Positions 8,769 through 18,419 are shown, counted from the first letter of the stretch. The stretch: DNA of 64,000 nt from Bacillus methanolicus MGA3 (GCF_000724485.1 NZ_CP007739.1:1410843-1474842); one strand, 5' to 3'. The notes: generated from the sequence alone by a model not told the origin. Numbers and translations: made by a program.

Positions 8769-9529
8769 TGGAAGCTATTCTCTATATCTGTCATGGAAGC
8801 AGGGTGAAAAAAGCGTGTGAGCAGGCCATTGAATTTATAAAAAAATGCATGGCCCAAAACCCTGTTTCTATTCAAGAGTATTGCTTTCTTGAATTGGCTG
8901 CTCCCACGATCGAAGAAGCATATGAAAAGTGCGTCCAAAGAGGCGCCACTAGAATTGTTGTTCTTCCTGTTTTGCTCTTGACTGCTGTCCATGCAAAAGA
9001 AGATATACCAAACGAACTTGAACGAATCCGAAAACGATTCCCGAACGTGGAAATGGTATATGGGAGACCAATTGGCGTCCACCACCATATGATTGATATC
9101 TTGATTGAACGTCTCCTTGAAACAAGGGAAGAGCTTAGTGAAGATTCCATGGTTCTCTTAATCGGTAGAGGGAGCAGCGACCCGGACGTAAAGCGTGACT
9201 TGTCTCAAATTGCACAGCTTCTAAAAAGGAAAGTTGGATTAAGCAGGGTAGACACTTGTTATTTAACAGCAGCAAAACCTGGTTTGGAAGAGGCTCTTTT
9301 TACTGCAAAACAGAGCAGCTATAGGAAAATATTTATCATCCCATATCTGCTCTTTACAGGAATTTTGATGAATACCATTAAAAAAACCATTAAAGCCCGC
9401 TTCGCTGAAGGACAAAAGGAATATATATTATGCAATTATCTTGGATACCACCCGTTGATCGGAAACATATTGAAGGAACGTTTTACTGAACTTTCGGGAG
9501 GCATCGACCGTGTACCCCATTATGCTTGA
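8768..9529 (+). CDS. sirB: Sirohydrochlorin ferrochelatase
   Basis: 253 residues. CbiX/SirB family: the N-terminal ICHGSR motif carries the metal-binding histidine, and a second half-domain repeats the fold (LIGRGSSDPD). The enzyme inserts Fe2+ into sirohydrochlorin as the last step of siroheme synthesis, and siroheme is the cofactor of the sulfite reductase encoded at 60-61.8 kb. The ATG overlaps the stop of the SUMT stub (TAATG) with GCGAGGGAG upstream. The gene resembles B. subtilis YlnE in size and position. Confidence 0.88.
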   Translation: MEAILYICHGSRVKKACEQAIEFIKKCMAQNPVSIQEYCFLELAAPTIEEAYEKCVQRGATRIVVLPVLLLTAVHAKEDIPNELERIRKRFPNVEMVYGRPIGVHHHMIDILIERLLETREELSEDSMVLLIGRGSSDPDVKRDLSQIAQLLKRKVGLSRVDTCYLTAAKPGLEEALFTAKQSSYRKIFIIPYLLFTGILMNTIKKTIKARFAEGQKEYILCNYLGYHPLIGNILKERFTELSGGIDRVPHYA

Positions 9530-10121
9530 TATGACGAATAAACTATGTGTGGTCATTGGCGGCGGGAAAATTGCTTATCGAAAAGTGGTTCCATTACTCA
9601 AAGCAGGAGCAAACATTCATATCGTTAGTCCGGAAATATGCGATGAAATAAACAAGCTCTGGATTGAACAGAAGGTAAAAGTGTTCTTAAAAGAAGCAGA
9701 AAAGGCTAACTATGAACATGCTTTTATGATTATTGCGGCTACAAATTCGAAAGAAATAGAAATAAATGAACAAATATATAAAAATACAACGGAAAACCAG
9801 CTTGTTAATATCGTAAGCGACCAAGAAATAGGGAATTTCCACATACCTGCTTCCGCAGTAAGAGGAAGACTTGTCATAAGTGTTTCAACCGGAGGGACAA
9901 GTCCGGCTCTTGCGAAAAAAATAAGAAATGATTTACTTGATCAATTTGATGAATCCTATGAAGGTTATCTAGATTTCTTGTGGGAAGCCCGCAAGAAAAT
10001 CAAGAACAGCACTATATCTCGGACGGAGAAATCAAATCTGTTATTCGAATTGGCAAAGGAAAAATATAAAAATTCCGAGATCGAAAGAAACAAATTCATG
10101 ACCCGTCTGCAGGACGTGTGA
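9510..10121 (+). CDS. sirC: Precorrin-2 dehydrogenase (NAD-dependent)
   Basis: 203 residues, GTG start inside the end of sirB (20-base overlap), so translation is coupled. It has the N-terminal pattern of the family, MYPIMLD followed by a Rossmann loop VVIGGGKIAYRK, and the conserved G.FHIPAS...RG.L.ISVSTGG.SPALAKKIR block. It oxidises precorrin-2 to sirohydrochlorin for SirB. The C-terminal helical part is short, as in Bacillus YlnF, and no methyltransferase domain is attached. Confidence 0.9.
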   Translation: MYPIMLDMTNKLCVVIGGGKIAYRKVVPLLKAGANIHIVSPEICDEINKLWIEQKVKVFLKEAEKANYEHAFMIIAATNSKEIEINEQIYKNTTENQLVNIVSDQEIGNFHIPASAVRGRLVISVSTGGTSPALAKKIRNDLLDQFDESYEGYLDFLWEARKKIKNSTISRTEKSNLLFELAKEKYKNSEIERNKFMTRLQDV

Positions 10122-10282
10122 ATCGTTTGAAAACAATGCCAAGTATCTATTACTTGTACCACACGTAAGTCGCAATAGGTAACCCGAAGTGTACTTAGTG
10201 GGACAACATATACTGAGAGGCTCGTATTTTAAAGTTACAATCTCTGAAGAAAGAGTGATTCGCAGGGGAAGGGTGACGAAGA

Positions 10283-10462
10283 ATGAAAAAGTACTATTGT
10301 GATCGATGTCGCCGTTTATACAATGAAAAGGAAATTTGTACACCTTGTGGTTTATTAGCGTCAAACTCAATCTGGATTGAAGTCCAAAAACAAAGCGAAA
10401 GAAATCAGTCATTCGATACTGAGGGATCCTTCAGTTATTTAGCTTGTCGACAAAATCGATAA
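10283..10462 (+). CDS. Small zinc-ribbon-like protein (59 aa)
   Basis: ATG at 10283 behind GGGGAAGGGTGACGA. The peptide begins MKKYYCDRCRRLYNEKEICTPCG; the CxxC...CxxC spacing suggests a zinc ribbon. The rest is polar. The gene lies 160 bases after sirC and ends inside a terminator stem. I do not recognise a named family. Confidence 0.55.
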   Translation: MKKYYCDRCRRLYNEKEICTPCGLLASNSIWIEVQKQSERNQSFDTEGSFSYLACRQNR

Positions 10463-10472
10463 GCTTTTTTTT
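10441..10472 (+). terminator. Rho-independent terminator
   Basis: AGCTTGTCGA and TCGATAAGCT form the stem around CAAAA, followed by eight T. It overlaps the stop of the zinc-ribbon gene. Confidence 0.75.
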
Positions 10473-10574
10473 GTTTAGGAAACTATAAAATCTAGACCTT
10501 TAAATAGTTGTTCGTTTATTTTCGGTTTTTTAAGTAGATCATTGGGTTCCATTTATTCACTAGAACCCTGTTTC

Positions 10575-10603
10575 TTGACAGAATAATAGAGACGTGGTTA
10601 TAT
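10575..10603 (+). promoter_or_regulatory. SigA-type promoter of the biotin operon
   Basis: A perfect TTGACA -35 (10575-10580), a 17-base spacer and TTATAT (10598-10603). Transcription would start just before the BirA-like operator. Confidence 0.65.
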
Positions 10604-10612
10604 GGGGTTAAT

Positions 10613-10643
10613 ATATTAACCAAATACTAAATTAAGTTAACAA
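10613..10643 (+). promoter_or_regulatory. BirA-type biotin operator
   Basis: Half-sites ATATTAACC and AGTTAACAA are separated by 13 bases, giving the spaced TTAAC/GTTAA palindrome typical of BirA operators in Bacilli. The site lies directly downstream of the bio promoter, so biotinyl-AMP-bound BirA would block transcription. Confidence 0.55.
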
Positions 10644-10706
10644 AAAGTGTATACTTAGGATAAACACAAGTTGAGGAATGTGAGCTATAAAAAAGGGGGA
10701 AGCATT

Positions 10707-11903
10707 ATGAAAAAGGGAAAGCATCTGTACTGGGGAGAAGAAATTAAAGCTGAACTTGCCCATTTAGAGGATATTTCTCAAAAGCGCCATCTCTTTACTA
10801 CAGAATCTGCCGATCAGCCTTGGCTTTTGATAAATGGACGTAAGATGTTGAATCTTGCTTCTAATAACTATTTAGGGCTTTCAGGGGATGAACGGCTCAA
10901 AGAAGCGATGATTGAAGCGGTGAATACATACGGTGCAGGTGCAACAGCATCACGTTTAATTGTTGGCAATCATCCCCTTTACGAAAAGGCAGAAACAGCT
11001 CTTGTCAATTGGAAAAAAGCAGAAGCAGGTCTTATCCTTGGCAGCGGCTATACTGCAAATATAGGGATTATTTCTGCATTGGTGCATCGGGATGATTATA
11101 TTTTTAGCGATAAGTTCAATCATGCAAGTATTGTTGATGGTGCCGTCCTAAGCCGTGCAAAACACCAGCGTTATCGACATAATGATTTAAATCATTTAGA
11201 AGCGCTGCTAAAAAAAGCACCGATAGAACAACGAAAGCTAATCGTAACGGATACGATCTTCAGCATGGACGGTGATTTCGCTCATCTTGAAGGTCTTGTT
11301 CTATTAAAAGAGCATTATAACGCGATTTTAATAATTGATGAAGCGCATGCAAGCGGAATATATGGTGAAAAGGGTGAAGGCTATGCCCATCATCTCAAAC
11401 TTGAGGATAAAGTAGATATTCAAATGGGGACATTCAGCAAAGCGCTCGGTTCGTTTGGCGCCTATGTTGTCGGGAAAAAGTGGGTTATTGACTATTTAAC
11501 GAACCGAATGCGCGGGTTCATTTATTCAACTGCACTTCCTCCTGCAGTAGTTGCTGCTGCAGAAACAGCGATTGAAATTGTGCAATACGAAGCAGAGCGT
11601 CGTACACTTCTCCAAAAGCATGCTGAGTATTTTCGAGGAGCACTTGCTGATTTTGGGTTTAACATTAATGGAAGTCAGTCGCATATTGTACCAATTGTAA
11701 TTGGAGAAAACGAAATAACTATAAAGGTTGCCGATCGGCTGCAGAAAGAAGGGATTGCTGCTATTCCTGTCAGGCCACCAACCGTTCCTGAAAATGAAGC
11801 GAGAATTCGTTTTACTGTAACAGCAGCCCATACGAAACAAGAGCTTGAGTGGGCAGTTGAAAAAATAGCCCTTGTTGGAAAAGAGATGGGGGTAATTATA
11901 TGA
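10707..11903 (+). CDS. bioF: 8-amino-7-oxononanoate synthase
   Basis: 398 residues from the ATG at 10707 (GGGGGAAGC upstream); an in-frame start at 10671 lacks a ribosome binding site. PLP-dependent alpha-oxoamine synthase that condenses pimeloyl-ACP or pimeloyl-CoA with alanine in biotin synthesis. Motifs: NLASNNYLGLSG, DEAHASGIYG, and the PLP lysine in GTFSKALGSFG. It resembles Kbl but is assigned to biotin because bioH-like and bioC genes follow with overlapping starts and a BirA-type operator precedes it. Confidence 0.9.
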   Translation: MKKGKHLYWGEEIKAELAHLEDISQKRHLFTTESADQPWLLINGRKMLNLASNNYLGLSGDERLKEAMIEAVNTYGAGATASRLIVGNHPLYEKAETALVNWKKAEAGLILGSGYTANIGIISALVHRDDYIFSDKFNHASIVDGAVLSRAKHQRYRHNDLNHLEALLKKAPIEQRKLIVTDTIFSMDGDFAHLEGLVLLKEHYNAILIIDEAHASGIYGEKGEGYAHHLKLEDKVDIQMGTFSKALGSFGAYVVGKKWVIDYLTNRMRGFIYSTALPPAVVAAAETAIEIVQYEAERRTLLQKHAEYFRGALADFGFNINGSQSHIVPIVIGENEITIKVADRLQKEGIAAIPVRPPTVPENEARIRFTVTAAHTKQELEWAVEKIALVGKEMGVII

Positions 11904-12643
11904 AACCATCACATCTTGTGATGCTTCCAGGTTGGGGAATGGAACAGGCAGCTTTTCAACCATTAATTGACCCTCTATCTAAAGTGTTTCAGCTTTCATT
12001 TGTGGAATGGAGAGGTGTGAAATCTCCAAATGATTTTAGAGAGAGGGTGGAAGAGACAATTATTTCTATTCAAGAGCCTGTTTTTTTGCTTGGCTGGTCA
12101 TTAGGTTCACTTGCGGCACTTGAATTTGCAATTACATATCCCAATAGTGTAAAAGGTCTTATACTCATTGCTGGAACGAGTCGTTTTACAAGCTGTGAAC
12201 ATTATTCGTTTGGCTGGCATCCGCGCATTGTAGAACGGATGAAAAAGAAGCTGCAGAGGAATAAGGAAAAAACACTTGCTGATTTTTATGATTCGATGTT
12301 TTCGGAATCTGAAAAGGAAGCAGGCTTTTTTAGCCAATTTGCAGAGATTGTTCAACGTAAGTTTCAAGGAGATGACATATTTTCTCTTATAACAGGTTTG
12401 GATTATTTATTGCAGAAAGATATGAGAGTAAGGATTGGCCAGATTAAAACTTCATGCTTATTGATACATGGGAAAAAAGATGTGATTTGTCCGATCGAAG
12501 CATCTTCTTTCATTGGTGCAAAGCTTGGAGACAAATCAACTTTTTATGTTTTAGAGGATGCCGGCCATGTCCCGTTTTTTACAAAATTAGAAAAATGCGT
12601 ACAGCTTATTATAAATTTTGTTCAAAAGGAAGTGGATACATGA
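11900..12643 (+). CDS. bioH: BioH-like alpha/beta-hydrolase (pimeloyl-ACP methyl ester esterase)
   Basis: 247 residues; the start overlaps the stop of bioF by 4 bases. The nucleophile elbow GWSLGS (Ser about 67), an acidic residue in GKKDVICP and the terminal histidine in AGHVPFF give a Ser-Asp-His triad. Placed between bioF and bioC it most likely removes the methyl group that BioC adds, releasing pimeloyl-ACP. Other esterases (BioV, BioJ and similar) do the same job, so the symbol rests on context. Confidence 0.75.
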   Translation: MKPSHLVMLPGWGMEQAAFQPLIDPLSKVFQLSFVEWRGVKSPNDFRERVEETIISIQEPVFLLGWSLGSLAALEFAITYPNSVKGLILIAGTSRFTSCEHYSFGWHPRIVERMKKKLQRNKEKTLADFYDSMFSESEKEAGFFSQFAEIVQRKFQGDDIFSLITGLDYLLQKDMRVRIGQIKTSCLLIHGKKDVICPIEASSFIGAKLGDKSTFYVLEDAGHVPFFTKLEKCVQLIINFVQKEVDT

Positions 12644-13485
12644 TTGATAAACAGCTTTTGCGAATGCGGTTTAGTAAACAAGCGAAAACATATGATGAGT
12701 ATGCCAATGTTCAAAAAAAGATGGCAAAGAAATTATTTGATTCCCTTCCTAAAATGATGTGTGAACAAAAAATGGATATCCTTGAAATTGGTTGTGGAAC
12801 GGGTTTTTTGACAAAGTTGTTAAATGAAGCATTTCCGAAAGCAAGAATTACTGCTGTTGATTTGGCACCCGGAATGATTGAAGTGGCACAAGAACGAATG
12901 AATAATAAGGAGTGTATTACTTTTTTATGCGGTGATATTGAAGAAATGACAATTGACGGCAGTTATGATTTTATTGTGTCAAATGCAACCTTTCAATGGT
13001 TGAATAATCTTGATACAGTGATTAATCGATTATGTTCCTTATTAAAACCAGATGGAAGGCTTTTATTTTCAACGTTTGGAAACAAGACCTTTCAAGAGCT
13101 TCATACATCTTATGAGCATGCAAAAGAAAAGCTTCAGCTTCCAATCATCAGTTCACCAGGACAATCATTTTACTCTCTTGAAAAGCTGTATCAAATTTGT
13201 AAACAGGAACTAGCTTCTTCATCAACATCTTCATTTGAAATAACAGGAACAGAGCAGTTAGAGCTAGAGCATTTCCAGACCGTACGCGAGTTTTTTACAT
13301 CGATAAAAAAGATTGGGGCAAATAACAGTAATAAAGAACGCTCGTGCCAGCATCCTTCTTTTTTTCGAGAATTAATGAATTTTTACGAAATAAATTATCG
13401 GGATGAAATGGGCGTTAGAGCAACATATCATTGTTTATTCATAAATATTAAAAGAAAAAAAGAAAGCTGCCTCCATTCTACTTGA
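12640..13485 (+). CDS. bioC: Malonyl-ACP O-methyltransferase
   Basis: 281 residues from the ATG at 12640, which overlaps the bioH stop (ATGA). N-terminal RFSKQAKTYDEYANVQKKMA matches BioC, and the SAM-binding loop is LEIGCGTGFLTKLL with the acidic AVDLAP strand end. The enzyme methylates malonyl-ACP so that fatty acid synthesis can build the pimeloyl chain. It is the last gene of a three-gene bio operon; bioA, bioD and bioB are not in the window. Confidence 0.88.
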   Translation: MIDKQLLRMRFSKQAKTYDEYANVQKKMAKKLFDSLPKMMCEQKMDILEIGCGTGFLTKLLNEAFPKARITAVDLAPGMIEVAQERMNNKECITFLCGDIEEMTIDGSYDFIVSNATFQWLNNLDTVINRLCSLLKPDGRLLFSTFGNKTFQELHTSYEHAKEKLQLPIISSPGQSFYSLEKLYQICKQELASSSTSSFEITGTEQLELEHFQTVREFFTSIKKIGANNSNKERSCQHPSFFRELMNFYEINYRDEMGVRATYHCLFINIKRKKESCLHST

Positions 13486-13539
13486 GGAACTGAGGTTCCT
13501 TTCCCCCAATTGCCCTTGGATTCTTAAAGGATAAAACTG

Positions 13540-13671
13540 GTGATTAAAGTCGATGAGATGTATGTGAAAGTCAAAGGTCAATGGATGTATCATTATCGTG
13601 CCGTTGTCAGAAGGAAATACAATTGATTTTTATTAAGCAAAACAAGAGATCATAAGGCTGCAACGGATAAG
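13540..13671 (+). pseudogene. IS6-family (IS240-like) transposase remnant
   Basis: The frame reads VDEMYVKVKGQWMYHYRAVV, then a stop (TGA at 13624-13626), then FLLSKTRDHKAAT. This is the conserved DDE region of IS6-family transposases with a broken middle. Neither terminal repeats nor the rest of the gene remain. Confidence 0.65.
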
Positions 13672-13731
13672 GTGTATAGAATATACAAGTTTCCCATATA
13701 TATAAACAATAAAGGGGCAGGGGAGAAAGTT

Positions 13732-14313
13732 ATGATAAGAAAACTAATAATGATTGGAATAGGAGGTACTTTTATAGGAGTGGGGATTAACTTGTTTCTC
13801 CTCCCTTCTCATCTCATAAACGGAGGAATCTTTGGAATTAGCCTGTTATTGAAATATCTATGGGGATTTAAATTGGGAATTACCATAGTATGCCTTAATA
13901 TGCCAATTTACCTTGTGGCCTTAAAGCATAACCCCTCTTATTTTTACAATAGCCTGTTTGGATTGTTGGCAACCTCTCTTATGATTGATTTATTATTTCC
14001 TCTAAATGGAATCATTCATCTTCCAACAATACTTAGTGCCATCTTAGGAGGTCTCATTATTGGGATAGGGGTCGGAATTATGCTCAGATATAATACGTGC
14101 CCCGGTGGAATTGATCTCCTCGCTTTTTTGATTTCTAAATGGACTTCTATTAATGTAGGCTTTTTGCTACTTCTGATTGATACTTTTATTATTATGTTTG
14201 GTTTATGGATCCTTAGAGAAGAAATACTCTTATATTCCCTTATAACGGTTGCTGGTGTGGCTGCCATGGCCGGCATCCTGACATCATTTAAATCAATCGT
14301 ATATATACGATGA
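13732..14313 (+). CDS. YitT-family membrane protein
   Basis: 193 residues from ATG 13732 (GGGGAGAAAG upstream). About five to six hydrophobic segments and the family features INLFLLPSHLINGGIFGISLLL and NTCPGGIDLLAFLI are visible. The usual C-terminal soluble domain (DUF2179) is missing, so this is the short form. The substrate or role of YitT-type proteins is unknown. The gene is intact although its surroundings are decayed. Confidence 0.75.
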   Translation: MIRKLIMIGIGGTFIGVGINLFLLPSHLINGGIFGISLLLKYLWGFKLGITIVCLNMPIYLVALKHNPSYFYNSLFGLLATSLMIDLLFPLNGIIHLPTILSAILGGLIIGIGVGIMLRYNTCPGGIDLLAFLISKWTSINVGFLLLLIDTFIIMFGLWILREEILLYSLITVAGVAAMAGILTSFKSIVYIR

Positions 14314-14400
14314 AATGTAGTGTACTTGGTCGTTTATTGGATTTGGTAATGAAAATAGCACCTTATGTATCCAAAAATAAATTGCATTTTAATCAAACAA

Positions 14401-14568
14401 TTACCTGTTCCAAATCCTATCAAGATTTAATGGGACGTATACTTTGTTTCCATGAATTTGCCTATGGATAATAGGATTCAAAAAATATCGGTCTAAATCA
14501 CCCGATTCCTTCTTATGTCTGGCTCCTACATTGACTTCTAAAATTTTTTTAATATTCTCTTCATTCAT
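14401..14568 (-). CDS. Hypothetical 55-residue protein
   Basis: ATG at 14568 has a clear AGGAGG about 12 bases upstream. The peptide is charged and ends in a basic/aromatic stretch. No family is recognised, and the neighbours are pseudogenes, so it may be a remnant. Confidence 0.35.
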   Translation of the reverse strand: MNEENIKKILEVNVGARHKKESGDLDRYFLNPIIHRQIHGNKVYVPLNLDRIWNR

Positions 14569-14584
14569 TTGTATTTTCTGCCTC

Positions 14585-14985
14585 CTATTATTTATTGAGA
14601 ACTTATATTCATAAATCGTTGTGTGTTTTGTCATTGATGTATGAAATCAGTTAGGGGCAGAAATGCTGTCCCGGTCAACATGGTTTTGACAATGACGTCA
14701 TCTCTGAAATCATTGAACACAGGACGGTATAAAAGCACTGACTGTCTCCCTGATTTGGTATATTTTCCAATAAGATCTTCTTTAAGAAAATTTGGGGGTA
14801 AAAAGCTTTTTTATAATTTGTCGAAATTTAATGTTTCCATTAAAATTTCTAATTATGCAGTAAAGTTTATTTCAAATGAGGTTTTCATATTAAAAACTCA
14901 CTCCTGAAATACAATTACAAGTCCAATTTCAGAAACCACCCAAGATGGGTGGCGTTATCTTTTTGTAAATGGAATATCGGCCTTT
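14585..14985. other. Decayed intergenic DNA
   Basis: Only frames interrupted by stops are found. A plus-strand frame at 14641-14907 has no supporting similarity. A short hairpin ACCACCCAAGATGGGTGGCGT with a T-run lies near 14936-14966. Confidence 0.35.
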
Positions 14986-14986
14986 C

Positions 14987-15403
14987 GCCCCTATATCCCC
15001 ACAAAAACAATATCGCTTCTCAAGTATTTACTTGCATCCAATACCATCTATCCAATACCTGAGGTAGCAGCCACCATTTCCGCAGCAACTAATTTAGCAT
15101 AAGTAACCCTGATTGCTGTGCGAAGACCCGTTATGATGTCTGTTAGGCAAGAGGGGAGAATTATGTATAAAAAAACTTTCTGTTTTGAAGCTCCTAAAGT
15201 AAATGCACCAAAGCTCCCTTATATCCATCTTGTACTAACTCTAAAAATGTCTTCTAAACAGATTGGGGAGTAGGGAGAAAAATAGGATCAACCCATTTTA
15301 AATTTGTACTCACTGTCCAAATGATCAGTATCAGGGCAATACTGATGGTTGAAACTCCACTAATAGCCACTCGTTCTTTATGTACTAATAATTTTGGATT
15401 CAT
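14987..15403 (-). pseudogene. Sulfonate/taurine-type ABC transporter permease, broken
   Basis: ATG at 15403 has AGGAGG upstream. The frame gives a TauC/SsuC-type N-terminus ending LPTPQSV, then TAG where the family has Trp, then FLELVQDGYKG. After a deletion a second segment reads LRTAIRV.YAKLVAAEMVAATSGIG, TAG again in place of Trp, then MVLDASKYLRSDIVFVGI and a stop. Both stops are TGG-to-TAG changes. The gene belonged to an aliphatic sulfonate uptake system. Confidence 0.7.
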
Positions 15404-15419
15404 TTTATGTCCTCCTTCT

Positions 15420-15680
15420 TCATTAAAGTTTTAATAAAAAAAGCTCCCTTCATAAGGGAGCGGCCTCCCCTTCAAGGAAAACAGTGCCTGACTAAGTTTA
15501 AGAAGCTGGGCAATAGAACGCCGCAGTGTTGGTTTTCCGCTGTCGTTCCCTCACCAATAAAAACAGTGATCTTACCTATTGGGATTTCAAGGTCAAGTTC
15601 ATTAATAACAATGGTTTCTCCATGTGAATTTGTTTGCCGTTTTATTCATAAAGATTCCAAAATCGGTAACAATATTTGTA
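15420..15680 (-). pseudogene. ABC transporter ATPase remnant (sulfonate type)
   Basis: Minus-strand pieces read ELDLEIPIGKITVFIGEG and, after frame changes, LRRSIAQLLKL, which is a disrupted Walker A region of a TauB/SsuB-like ATPase. It lies directly upstream of the broken permease gene, as expected for a tauB-tauC type operon. Only the N-terminal third is left. Confidence 0.55.
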
Positions 15681-15704
15681 ATGCCGAAAAGATGGTGAGT
15701 AAAA

Positions 15705-16910
15705 ATGAAAAAATGGTTTAAAAACAATCGCAACAAATAAGACTTGGAAAAAAAGGATGAGCAAAAGGTCTTTCTAAAATCTTATGACTATAAAAAAACT
15801 TTTTACTACAATCAAAAAAACAACACTCTCTTTTCTTTGACGTGGATGATATAAAAAAAATCATTCCAATTTCAGACCAAAAGAGTACCTGCAAAAGAAC
15901 TTGTGATAGAGTCTGTTTCCGTCGGCAACATTTCAAAAACGAAAATTGCCATCCTTTATATCGATGGAATTACAGACCCGGAAAACGTAAATACGGTTAG
16001 ACAGCGAATTCAGGGAATAGAATATGACCAGATTACAGACAGTTCTTATATTGTTCAGCTTATTGCGGACAACGTGCATTCTCCCTTTCCGCAAATGCTT
16101 GATACGGAACGGCCGGATCGGATTGCAGCGATTCTTGCTGAAGGGAAAGTTGCCGTAGTCGTAGACGGATCTCCGCATGTATTAATTGCACCAACGACGA
16201 TTGTTGAATTTTTCAGTGCATTTAAAGATTACAATATACTTTGGCATTCTGCATCTTTTTTCCGAATGCTGCGCTTGTTTTCAGTTGGCTTTTCCATATT
16301 AGTAACACCGATATATGTAGCAACCTTAACATATCACTATGAATTAATTCCAAAGGATCTATTAAATACGTTAGTTACCTCGAGAAGGGTGGTTCCCCCT
16401 CCCTCCAATTTTAGAAGCACTGTTATTGGAATTAGTCATTGAACTCCTGCGGGAAGCAGGAGCCCGGCTCCCGACAAAAGTCGGCCAGACAATCGGCTCG
16501 TGGGCGGAATCGTTATTGGAACTGCGTCTGTTGAAGCAGGGCTTACAAGTAACATCCTTTTAATTATGGTGGCCCTTTCTGCCCTTGCTTCTTTCACTAC
16601 TCCGGTTTACAAAATGGGCAATTCAATCAGGCTGATGCGGTTCCCTTTTTTGTTATTTGCTGATCTCTGGGGTCTGGTTGGAATTGTATTTTGTTTTTGT
16701 ATTTTGTTGACCCATTTAATCAGACATACTTCTCTCGGACGGCCATTTTTAGAACCACTGTATCCTCCGAGACTGGCGGACTTGAAGGACGCATTAATCC
16801 GCTTGCCTTTTGATAAACAGCGTATGCGTCCGGAATATTTAAGAACCGAGCAGCCTGTCCGCTTCGGAAAGAAAAAAGCAAATGTAGTAAAAAAAGATAT
16901 CGACGAATAG
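15705..16910 (+). pseudogene. GerA-type spore germinant receptor A subunit, frameshifted
   Basis: From about 15880 the frame gives VPAKELVIESVSVGNISKTK, LYIDGITDP.NV..V..RI and PFPQMLDTERPDR, followed by membrane segments, all typical of GerAA/GerKA subunits. Near 16395 an extra base shifts the frame (PILEALLLELVIELLREAGARLPTKVGQTIG lies in the next frame), and at about 16497 a missing base shifts it again to VGGIVIGTASVEAGL. The N-terminal soluble domain is largely lost; a short start-like MKKWFKNN lies at 15705. The product would have been an inner-membrane germinant receptor component. Confidence 0.75.
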
Positions 16911-17006
16911 TAATTTATATTATATTTGGCGGTTTCCAAACGGTTGTCGGCATAGCTTTTTCAGCATAGATATCCCATTTTATCTAATCTTTATAGGAGA
17001 GTTGCG

Positions 17007-17309
17007 GAATTGCCGTTTGTTGAAAGATTAGAATATATAGGGATTTTCAAGTTGTCTCTTGATTATTCTTCCGAATATTTGTTTAGCGATTTGGATTTCA
17101 AGCAGGTTAATAAAACGAATAATCAATCTCAAACAACAGCATGCTTTATCGCAATCCTTTGTTTAATCATCTCTGTTACTTTTCAGGCGAGAGAAGAAAT
17201 TAAGCTACTTGATGAATATATCTCCAAGGCGGGTTTTTGGTTTACATATGTTTATATTCCCCTTCTGTTTACGTCCGTCTTAATTGCAAAGAAGGTGAAA
17301 GGCAAATGA
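17007..17309 (+). pseudogene. GerA-type receptor B subunit (permease), only fragments left
   Basis: The frame contains LPFVERLEYIGI, a GerAB-family landmark, and a terminal membrane helix ending LIAKKVKGK that overlaps the start of the C subunit gene by 4 bases. Most of the 10-11 helices of the permease are missing between 16910 and 17010 and within the frame. Confidence 0.6.
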
Positions 17310-18371
17310 GAATGAAGCACTTTTCTTGTTTTATGCTTTGTATTCTTTTTTTATCAGGCTGTCTTAATAAAGAAGTTGTTGATGATGTCAGTTTTAAACT
17401 AGCAAGCGGTTATGATTATGTAAATGAGAAGGAAGTGCGCGGGACATTCCTAGTGCCTGAATTTTTGCCCGATAAAACGATTAAAAATGTTACATATTCT
17501 GCATATTCCCGTGGACCATTTGAAATAAGTAAAGAGATACAGAAGAAAGTGTCAGACCCGATTGTCCGAGGAAGCCTTGAAGTAATCCTTTTTGGAAATG
17601 AGCTCGCCAAAAAAGGGATCAGAAATCTTCTTGATTCATATGAAAGAGATGCAAGTATTGGGGGAACACTTATTTTAGGGGTAACGGAAGGGGATGCGAA
17701 AGATGTTCTTGAAGGAGAATACGGGAACAGAGGAAATGCCGTTTATCTGTCCCGCCTTTTTTAACACAACATGGCACCAAGATTTGCCTGAATCCAATTT
17801 AAAGATTTTCTTATCGGATTATTATCAAAAAGGCAAAGACGGCTACTTGCCTCTTATAAAAAAAAGTAATAAAAAAAAGGTCGAAATTAACGGACTCTGC
17901 TTATTCAAAAAAGACAAAGTAGTCGATGAGCTTTCCGTTGATAAATTATTTTTCTTTAAATTAATGACCGATCAATATAATGAAGGTACCACTCATGTTG
18001 CAGTTAACGGCAATAAAGCTTCGATAGAAATCATTTCATCAAAGCATAAGATGAAATTAATCGGAAGAAATCCATATAAAATCGAACTAAACATAAAATT
18101 AAAAGGTGAAATAACGGATTATACCGGAAATCAATTAACCGAGAAAATAAAAGATAACATTGAAAAAACAATGGAAAAAGAAATAAAAGAACAATGTACA
18201 AAGTTAATTTCAAGGTTTCAAGAAAAAAACATTGATCCAATCGGATTCGGCGCATTTATCAAAAGCAGGACAAGAAACTTCGATTTTTCAAAATGGGAAG
18301 ATGAATATCAAAACCTGACAGTCGATGTAAATACAAAAGTCATTCTTGCCGAAGAAGGAGTTATTGAATAA
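17306..18371 (+). pseudogene. GerA-type receptor C subunit (lipoprotein), single frameshift
   Basis: ATG at 17306. The signal peptide ends in a lipobox (FLSGC), followed by a GerAC-family domain (VDDVSFKLASGYDY; RGTFLVPEF). At 17755-17764 a run of six T after CGCC shifts CRLF.NTTWHQDLPESNLK out of frame; five T would restore one frame from 17306 to 18371. The rest (DYYQKGKDGYLP to VILAEEGVIE) is otherwise well preserved. The defect is a one-base homopolymer change, so sequencing error or recent mutation are both possible. Confidence 0.75.
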
Positions 18372-18385
18372 AAACTTCAAAATGA

Positions 18386-18419
18386 AAAAGGTGAAATCGG
18401 CAACGATTTCACCTTTTTA
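18386..18419. terminator. Shared bidirectional terminator of gerXC and selD
   Basis: AAAAAGGTGAAATCG and CGATTTCACCTTTTT form a symmetric stem with T-runs on both sides. The selD stop codon lies inside it. Confidence 0.8.
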
